Below are positions 29,036 through 34,543 of a stretch of 34,543 nt of DNA, one piece after another. The notes under the pieces are model-generated. The model worked only from the letters and a program-made list of their open reading frames with translations. It searched no databases and had not been told where the DNA came from. The position numbers were made by a program, and so were the translations under genes. Positions within the stretch are counted from its first letter, which is position 1. Each line of letters starts with the position of its first letter. This DNA is from a virus, in the IMG/VR virus record IMGVR_UViG_3300045738_000476, positions 1 to 34,543 of that record, one strand, 5' to 3'.

Positions 29036-29873
29036 TGAATACCCTGTTTTCGTACCAACAAAGGGGCGATATGAAACGCTTCACACGATTAAGGCTTTCG
29101 AGTCTATCGGGGTCCGATATAAAGCGGTAATCGAGAAGCAAGAATATACGCAATACGCAGAAGCAATCGGGAAAGATAATTTGATCGTGGTCCCGCATCA
29201 GAATAAGGGACTCACAACGACACGAAACTGGATATGGGACTATGCCGAGAATGAACTGAAGACCCCCTACTTTTGGACATTCGATGATAACATCATAGAA
29301 TTTTATCGTCTCCATCAAAACATCAAGTATCGAATAGCGTCCCCGACATTCCTGAAGGTGATGGAAGACTTCGCCACTAGGTATGAAAACCTGATCGTAT
29401 CAGGGATGCAGTACGAGATGTTCGTTCCCAGAAAGAGGAAGCACAAGCCCTATACATTAAACACACGGGTCTATTCCAATATGTTAATAAAAGCAGATTC
29501 GGGATATCGGAACGAATTGTTCTATAACGACGATACGGATTTGTGCTTGCGAATCTTAAAGGACGGGAATTGTACCCTTCAATTTTATGCGTTCCTCGCT
29601 AACAAAATTGCAACGATGACAGTCAAGGGGGGAATGACTGACTATTATAAGAAAACAAAGCAGGGCGATGGTCGCCTTTTAATGGCTCAAGCCCTTATGG
29701 AAAAACATCCAGATGTAACCCAGATCGTTAGGAAGTGGGGACGGTGGCAACATAAAGTGGATTATTCTAAATTTAGAAATAATAAACTAAGGAAAAAGCC
29801 GAAGGTCGCAATACCAATCGGAATAGACAATTACGGGATGAATCTGAAACGATCTAAAGTTGGAATCGATTAG
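29028..29873 (+). CDS. Glycosyltransferase of the TET-associated (TAGT) type
   Basis: A 281-residue enzyme starting at GTG 29028. The N-terminal VFVPTKGRYETLHTI is the nucleotide-sugar fold start, a DD motif lies at Asp86-Asp87 (WTFDDNI), and NDDTDLCLR (168-175) and VKGGMTDYY (199-207) match late motifs of the TAGT family, described from phages that glycosylate hydroxymethyl-pyrimidines in DNA. Usually a TET/JBP dioxygenase makes the hydroxyl group; none is visible here. The sequence is more A/T-rich than the adjacent packaging genes, consistent with acquisition as cargo. Substrate base and sugar cannot be read from sequence. Confidence 0.72.
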   Translation: MNNEYPVFVPTKGRYETLHTIKAFESIGVRYKAVIEKQEYTQYAEAIGKDNLIVVPHQNKGLTTTRNWIWDYAENELKTPYFWTFDDNIIEFYRLHQNIKYRIASPTFLKVMEDFATRYENLIVSGMQYEMFVPRKRKHKPYTLNTRVYSNMLIKADSGYRNELFYNDDTDLCLRILKDGNCTLQFYAFLANKIATMTVKGGMTDYYKKTKQGDGRLLMAQALMEKHPDVTQIVRKWGRWQHKVDYSKFRNNKLRKKPKVAIPIGIDNYGMNLKRSKVGID

Positions 29874-29875
29874 AT

Positions 29876-30424
29876 ATGAGCGTTGTCTCATATATCAAAG
29901 AGATCCAAGGCAAGAGGGTGAACTTCAAAGCGTTACCCCAAAAGCACAGGATCGCCATCGTGGGCTTCCTCAAGTCTGATGGATTGCTCGTCGAAGAGAT
30001 CGCCAATATGTGCGGGATCTCTGTCCCGATGGTCTACCACTACTGGAAGAAGTATCAGACAACGCTTGCGGATATGGTCAAGAGATCAGCGGGTCAGTTC
30101 ATAGGTCGGCTGATCGCAAAGGGGGAACACCTCTACAAGAGCGCGAAGAAGGCCGGGAAGCTGGAACTCTGCTGGAAGATTGAAACAGACCTTCTCGACC
30201 GCCTTATAAAACTGGGATGGATAGAGAGCAAGCCGCAACAGATCGAGTTGGTAGTTGGTAAAGGTGCGGAGTCTCCCGAGATATTAGAGGCGCAACTTGC
30301 AGATGATCTGTCCCTATTGGAAAGGTTAAGGCAACGTGCAGAAGGATCGAAAGAGAAAGACATCATCGACATCGAGCCAAGCGGAAACGGAAACGGAGCC
30401 CCTGGTAATGGTCGAACAGAGTGA
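29876..30424 (+). CDS. terS: Terminase small subunit
   Basis: A 182-residue protein with an N-terminal helix-turn-helix (LLVEEIANMCGISVPMVYHYWKKY), which recognises the packaging site, followed by helices for oligomerisation and a C-terminal Gly/Asn-rich tail. It lies immediately before the large subunit, whose start overlaps it by 17 bases. Size and layout are normal for TerS. The start at ATG 29876 has only a weak SD, so expression may depend on the preceding gene. Confidence 0.78.
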   Translation: MSVVSYIKEIQGKRVNFKALPQKHRIAIVGFLKSDGLLVEEIANMCGISVPMVYHYWKKYQTTLADMVKRSAGQFIGRLIAKGEHLYKSAKKAGKLELCWKIETDLLDRLIKLGWIESKPQQIELVVGKGAESPEILEAQLADDLSLLERLRQRAEGSKEKDIIDIEPSGNGNGAPGNGRTE

Positions 30425-31982
30425 GTACGCGAAAGTCGTAGAGTCTGCCTTCGTCAAGTCGAGGGCGATGATCTACCAGAACGCTCCGAACGACTTCGCC
30501 TGTTTCTGTCGTGCCGTTATCAAAGACGAGGAGACGAGGGAACACATCAGCCTTGCTCCTCATCAACTCGAATGGCTCGATCATATCGACAGGTGCAGAG
30601 CCGAGGGGAAGTTTGCGGGAATCCTCGCTCCTCCTGGTTCGGGCAAGTCTCAACTCTTCTCGATAGCCTTTCCCCTTTGGAGTGTCGGGTCTGCTCCCCG
30701 TTTGCGTTGTGCCGTTGTCGGTAGTGATTCAAAGCTGGTCAAGCGAAGAGTCCGACCGGCGAAGGAGTACGTTCAATACGATCCAGACTATCGCGCCATC
30801 TTCCCGAACGCTCTCCCTGAGAAACCGGAGAAGTGGACGGAGCAGGAGTTCTCGATTCAAAGGCCGAGAGGAATCAAGGATCCGTCATACCTCGGAGCGG
30901 GTATAACGCAACCGCCGCAAGGATCCCGCATCGACCTCTTGGTGAACGATGACATCTGCGATTACGACAACACGATCAGCGAACCCGCCATGCGGGACAA
31001 GGTGATTGACCTCTGGTATAACGGCTTCGATACACGCCTCGGACCTAGCGGTTTCGTCGTTCATATCGGCGGTATCATCCATGCTCGGGATCTGAACGTC
31101 AGGCTGACGAACGATCCACGTTTCTGGTTTATCAAGCAATCAATCTCGAACGACTTTCAAAGCCTGATCCATGAGGACATGAGAACGGGAGAGACGAAGA
31201 CGCTCGAACTCTGGTCAAGGGCATGGACTCCCGAGTTCCTCGAACAGAAGAAGCGGAGTAACCCCAGATCCTATAAACGTGCGTACCAGCACGTTGGATA
31301 CGACGATAGTGAGAGGACATTCTCAGAGACTTCCATCAAGGCGTCAATCCGCAAGCCGCCCTCCTCGATCCCTTCCGGGGTTGCGTACTTCATCGGCGTT
31401 GATCTCGCGGGGAAGAACCGGGCGGGGAACGTCATCGCAACCATCGCGGTCGGAGACAAGAGAACCGTGGTCAATATCGAGCGCGGTGCCTGGAGTAGTG
31501 ACGAGACGGCGCGGAGGATCATCGCGGCATATGACCGATACCATCCGTCCGTAATCATGGTCGAGAACAACGCATACCAACAAGCGATTATCGACTGGAT
31601 CGGGATTGTATCTGAAAGACCGCTACCCATCGAGCCGTTCACTACAGGCAGGCAGAAGGCCGACGAGGTTCTCGGGCTTCCTGGCATGAGTGCGGAATTC
31701 CTAAACGGGATGTGGGAGATCCCATTCGACGAGGATCACATCGTCGCTATGGGTTGCGACTGCGGTCAATGCGCTTTAGTATCTGAACTCCTCGATCATC
31801 CCTTCGGCAGTTCTGACGCGGTGATGGCGGTATGGTTTGCCAGATGCGGAGCCATGAAATACGGAAGCAGATTCGAGCCTGAGTTCGTACAGGCGAAGGG
31901 GATAGGGCGGTCGGCTGGTGCTGGAGGGAAGAGGGACCGGAGTCGGTTGAACTCGTTCCGTAATTCCCGAAAGGGTATTTGA
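30408..31982 (+). CDS. terL: Terminase large subunit
   Basis: A 524-residue packaging motor. Walker A is APPGSGKS (74-81), Walker B is IDLLVNDD (175-182). The C-terminal nuclease has the RNase-H-like triad Asp332 (VDLAGK), Glu386 (MVENNAY) and Asp470 (GSSDAVMAVW). It uses ATP to drive DNA into the prohead and cuts genome units. ATG 30408 is favoured because of GGAG upstream and overlap with terS; GTG 30336 would add 24 residues of low-complexity sequence. The TTTGACGACTAA box overlaps its stop codon. Confidence 0.92.
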   Translation: MVEQSEYAKVVESAFVKSRAMIYQNAPNDFACFCRAVIKDEETREHISLAPHQLEWLDHIDRCRAEGKFAGILAPPGSGKSQLFSIAFPLWSVGSAPRLRCAVVGSDSKLVKRRVRPAKEYVQYDPDYRAIFPNALPEKPEKWTEQEFSIQRPRGIKDPSYLGAGITQPPQGSRIDLLVNDDICDYDNTISEPAMRDKVIDLWYNGFDTRLGPSGFVVHIGGIIHARDLNVRLTNDPRFWFIKQSISNDFQSLIHEDMRTGETKTLELWSRAWTPEFLEQKKRSNPRSYKRAYQHVGYDDSERTFSETSIKASIRKPPSSIPSGVAYFIGVDLAGKNRAGNVIATIAVGDKRTVVNIERGAWSSDETARRIIAAYDRYHPSVIMVENNAYQQAIIDWIGIVSERPLPIEPFTTGRQKADEVLGLPGMSAEFLNGMWEIPFDEDHIVAMGCDCGQCALVSELLDHPFGSSDAVMAVWFARCGAMKYGSRFEPEFVQAKGIGRSAGAGGKRDRSRLNSFRNSRKGI

Positions 31983-31989
31983 CGACTAA
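31978..31989 (+). promoter_or_regulatory. TTTGACGACTAA box, copy 3
   Basis: The third exact copy, overlapping the terL stop codon and beginning 32 bases before ATG 32010 of the portal gene. The three copies share ATG again 4-6 bases after the box, but the following sequence otherwise diverges. Confidence 0.55.
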
Positions 31990-32009
31990 AGGTATGAAGC
32001 GAGGATAAC

Positions 32010-33482
32010 ATGGGAATTATGAAATCAGTTCGGAATGGCGTTGCCAAGATGGTCGGCGCGAAACTTCGGGAAGACCTCTTGACGGATTACCAGGGGGATG
32101 ACGAGCCAACGCACAAATACTACAGGAAACTAGCGGGAGGGCGTGGAGGCTTCCGATCCGCTCAACGTGATCTCCGGTCCTCGCTTCAGGAGGAACAGAA
32201 TAAGCAAGCGTTCAAAGCCTTCATCGAGAATCCATTCATCAGGCGAATCGCCAAGATGACCGCAGAGTTCATAGTCGGGAACGGAGTATCAGTTCGGAGC
32301 GAGAACGAACAGGTACAGGCCGAGCTTGACGAATGGTGGAGTGATCCCGTCAACGACATGGACCGCCGCCACTACCAGCTTGCCCTTGAGCTTCCCCTTT
32401 ACGGAGAAGTGATCCTTGAGAGGGTGACGAACGTATTTACAGGGCGGCATCGATACAACGCCCTCGATCCTCTCTTCGTTCGACAGGTTGTTCCGCATTC
32501 CAAGTACCCGACCATTCCCGCCGAGTTGGAATTCTCAAGCCAGGCCGGGGAGGTCATCATCGGGAAGGTCATCAACGGAGTTCCTGAAACCTCGATGCTC
32601 TCGATGAAGCCGACACTCGACGATCTGCCGATGTGCTTCTATTTCAGAACGAACAATCTGAGCGGTGCGCTTCGCGGTCACTCCAATTACTATCCTCTCT
32701 TGGAATGGGCGGACGTTTTGGACAACGCCACCTTCACTATGGGCGAGCGGATGGTTCTCCTCCTCAACTTCGTCTGGCATCTGAAAGCGGACAACCTCGA
32801 TGGACAGACGAAGGAGAAATATAAGCAAATGCTGAGCGAAGCGAATCCAGGTTCCGCTCTCATCACCGGGAAGAACATAGACCTGACGGCAGTAACGCCA
32901 GACCTCAAGAGCGCGGACTTCACCGAAGGAGCGCGATTCATTCGGAACCTGATCGCCGGGTCTGCCGGTATCCCCGAACATTGGATGGGCGAGGGTGGAG
33001 ATGTCAACCGTGCAACTGCTATGGCTATGGATCTCCCAACCCTTCGCTCGTTCCTTCAGCAACAGCAGGAGTTCGTGACGATGATCCGAACGCTTGCCCG
33101 TGCCAACCTTGTAAGCGTTGCGGGTCATGGCAGAATCCCGATGGAAGAGGTGGACAACTTCACCGTCCAGGTCACGCCGATTGCAACCAAGGATATGGGC
33201 GCGTTGGCTTCCTCCCTCTCTACCCTGATGGGCGCACTCTCGAATGCGAAGATGGAAGGCTGGATCAGCGACCAGGATGCTCGGAACATGGTCCGCAATA
33301 TGCTCGATGGAGTGGTTGAACTGGAAGAGGACGCAACAGGCGAAGCCCCGGAAGAGGAACTTCCCGCCGAAGTGCAAGCCGCGATGGATCGCCTGAGAAA
33401 GGGATTCGCGGGAGGATATGACGACGAGGAAGACGAAGGGGCGAACAATGGAAATGGAACTCCTCACAGTTCCGCTCTATAG
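32010..33482 (+). CDS. Portal protein
   Basis: A 490-residue protein with GCGAGG before ATG 32010. It has portal features: an N-terminal KAFIENPFIRRIAKMTAEFIVGNGVSV block, a middle domain ending with LEWADVLDNATF..MVLLLNFVWHLKADN (long stem helix), NPGSALITGKNIDLTAVTPDLKSADF, then GIPEHWMGEGGDVNRATA, the conserved clip/crown region. The last 60 residues are very acidic. Portals form the dodecameric gate for DNA and contact TerL. The end overlaps the minor head gene by 35 bases. Confidence 0.9.
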   Translation: MGIMKSVRNGVAKMVGAKLREDLLTDYQGDDEPTHKYYRKLAGGRGGFRSAQRDLRSSLQEEQNKQAFKAFIENPFIRRIAKMTAEFIVGNGVSVRSENEQVQAELDEWWSDPVNDMDRRHYQLALELPLYGEVILERVTNVFTGRHRYNALDPLFVRQVVPHSKYPTIPAELEFSSQAGEVIIGKVINGVPETSMLSMKPTLDDLPMCFYFRTNNLSGALRGHSNYYPLLEWADVLDNATFTMGERMVLLLNFVWHLKADNLDGQTKEKYKQMLSEANPGSALITGKNIDLTAVTPDLKSADFTEGARFIRNLIAGSAGIPEHWMGEGGDVNRATAMAMDLPTLRSFLQQQQEFVTMIRTLARANLVSVAGHGRIPMEEVDNFTVQVTPIATKDMGALASSLSTLMGALSNAKMEGWISDQDARNMVRNMLDGVVELEEDATGEAPEEELPAEVQAAMDRLRKGFAGGYDDEEDEGANNGNGTPHSSAL

Positions 33483-34392
33483 GCTGATCGAACAGGGGAA
33501 GATCAACCGGAAGCAGTTCGAGAAGCGGGTCGGTCGATGGAGCGCGAAGGTGGACAAGCTGGAAGTCCAGGCCGCATCCGAGGTGAAGGGTCTTCTCGGC
33601 GATCTCGATAAGGACATCCGTTCAGAGATCACCAGCTTTGCAGACAACGATTCACTAGACCGATCCGATATCAACAAGGCTATCGACAATGCCGTTGACA
33701 AGTTCGAGGCGAAGAGAAAGGTGGTCATGCGGAAGACGAGGCAGAAGGCTGTCGATGTATCGCATGAGTTCAGGCAAGACGTAACGGGAATGACGAAGGA
33801 CCAGGCTACCTCTTCTCCGATGGGCGGCAAGGGATCGAAGAAGATGGTCCGAGACTTGAGCAAGATGCAGGACGAGGCGAACAAGGGGTTCGGCAAGTTC
33901 CTTCGGAAGAAGATCAAGTCCGAGATTGCGGACGGAGTTCTGAAAGGGAAGACTCCGAACGAGATCGCAAAGGATATGGTCGCGAAAAGGATAGTCACTC
34001 CGACTCGGAAGAAGGGAGATGTCAGCGCGAGGAACGCACTTGCAAAGGCTGAGAAGTTCGCCCGTGCTGATGTGCGGCAGACCTTCAACGCGGCGAACCA
34101 GGTGTCGTCGGCTGGTCAGAAGGTGAAGGGGAAGAAGAAGATTTGGATTGCGAAGATGGACGGGATCGAAAGGGCCGCTCATCGAGTCGCTCATATCGAG
34201 TATGGGATTGGGGGGAAACCGGGACCGATCCCGGTAAGACGGAACTTCAAGGTCGGAGGGGAGCGGCTTATGTTTCCCGGTGATCCGAAGGGGAAGCCCC
34301 ACAACATCATCAACTGCCGATGCGTATCGGTAGAGATCACGCCCGAAGCTGATGCGATGATCTCGAAGAGAGGCGGGAAGAGAAAGAAGTGA
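33448..34392 (+). CDS. Minor head protein, Mu F / SPP1 gp7-like
   Basis: The complete 314-residue version of the gene cut at the window start. The N-terminal half is a long Lys/Asp-rich helical region; residues 190-310 carry the Mu F-like domain (RADVRQTFNAA, RVAHIEYG, then PGDPKGKPHNIINCRC). These proteins enter the prohead with the portal and aid assembly or DNA ejection. ATG 33448 has AAGGGGCG as SD; ATG 33418 upstream is inside the portal and less likely. Confidence 0.85.
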   Translation: MEMELLTVPLYRLIEQGKINRKQFEKRVGRWSAKVDKLEVQAASEVKGLLGDLDKDIRSEITSFADNDSLDRSDINKAIDNAVDKFEAKRKVVMRKTRQKAVDVSHEFRQDVTGMTKDQATSSPMGGKGSKKMVRDLSKMQDEANKGFGKFLRKKIKSEIADGVLKGKTPNEIAKDMVAKRIVTPTRKKGDVSARNALAKAEKFARADVRQTFNAANQVSSAGQKVKGKKKIWIAKMDGIERAAHRVAHIEYGIGGKPGPIPVRRNFKVGGERLMFPGDPKGKPHNIINCRCVSVEITPEADAMISKRGGKRKK

Positions 34393-34543
34393 GCAGAAGG
34401 AGCCAAGATCGTGGATCACTCAACTTGCAGTATGATAATAACAGGGATGGCAACCGCCATAATGGGAATGAGTGGCGCACTCGTTCGGATCTTCCTATTC
34501 TACAAAGCGGAGAGCGAGGGCCGTCTGAAGGATGCCAAGGAAC
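33949..34543. repeat. Right copy of imperfect terminal direct repeat
   Basis: It matches 1-595 without indels at about 93% identity. It ends within the small membrane protein gene at exactly the base where the left copy continues. See the left copy for interpretation. Confidence 0.9.
34411..34543 (+). CDS. Small single-span membrane protein (5' part, truncated by window end)
   Basis: The first 44 codons of the gene present in full at 463-624, starting at GTG 34411 with AGAAGGAG upstream. All five differences from the other copy are third-position silent changes, so both copies encode the same residues. The open frame runs off the window end. Confidence 0.7.
   Translation, partial: MDHSTCSMIITGMATAIMGMSGALVRIFLFYKAESEGRLKDAKE

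Noticed and set aside
25988-29873. A hidden TET/JBP dioxygenase or thymidylate hydroxymethylase for the glycosyltransferase pathway
   Set aside because: No HxD...H iron site in a beta-helix context and no thymidylate-synthase-like motif could be seen in any gene of the window.
1-34543. tRNA genes, CRISPR arrays, insertion sequences, integrase or attachment sites
   Set aside because: No cloverleaf-like segment, regularly spaced repeats, transposase motif or recombinase tyrosine/serine motif was noticed on either strand.

Overview
The window is almost certainly one complete genome of a tailed double-stranded DNA phage (Caudoviricetes, siphovirus-like), opened inside the minor head protein gene. 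The last 595 bases repeat the first 595 at about 93% identity without indels. Joining the ends gives a continuous head operon on a circle of about 33.9 kb. All confident genes lie on the + strand, are tightly packed and often overlap by a few bases. Strong Shine-Dalgarno (SD) sites point to a bacterial host, but nothing seen fixes which one. I see no integrase, repressor, tRNA or CRISPR array, so a virulent life style is more likely than a temperate one.

Layout. Head and packaging (29876-34543 joined to 1-5533): small and large terminase, portal, Mu F-like minor head protein, two small proteins, a protease/scaffold/major-capsid fusion, then connector and tail-completion proteins. Tail (5530-16527): tail tube, an unknown large structural protein, a probable assembly chaperone, a very short tape-measure candidate (198 aa), baseplate/hub proteins and fibres. 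16594-17197 holds a lipoprotein and a Cys-rich protein, in the place where lysis genes often sit; no endolysin is recognisable. 17200-20210 is an early region of small unknown proteins, driven by three good sigma-70-like promoters that share one transcribed leader (GATGAGCAAC...GGAGAACGAACCATG) and including an attenuator-like RNA element. 20232-25988 carries recombination and replication genes: Bet annealase with an OB-like tail, PD-(D/E)XK exonuclease, C5-cytosine methyltransferase, RusA-like resolvase and a replication-initiator-like protein.

The most unusual part is the DNA-modification cargo: a C5-cytosine methyltransferase (22959-23912), a DpdA-like transglycosylase plus QueD pair (25988-27599, 7-deazaguanine chemistry), and a ParB-like protein next to a TET-associated-type glycosyltransferase (28400-29873) with no TET dioxygenase visible. 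The methyltransferase gene also carries a 295-codon open frame in another reading frame, whose sequence resembles recurring phage proteins.

Regulation is visible as repeated short elements. A 12-base box, TTTGACGACTAA, lies 32-33 bases before the starts of the capsid fusion, a tail protein and the portal. Early genes reuse a few translation-initiation cassettes. Strong terminators close the capsid gene (3668-3709) and the QueD module (27631-27683).
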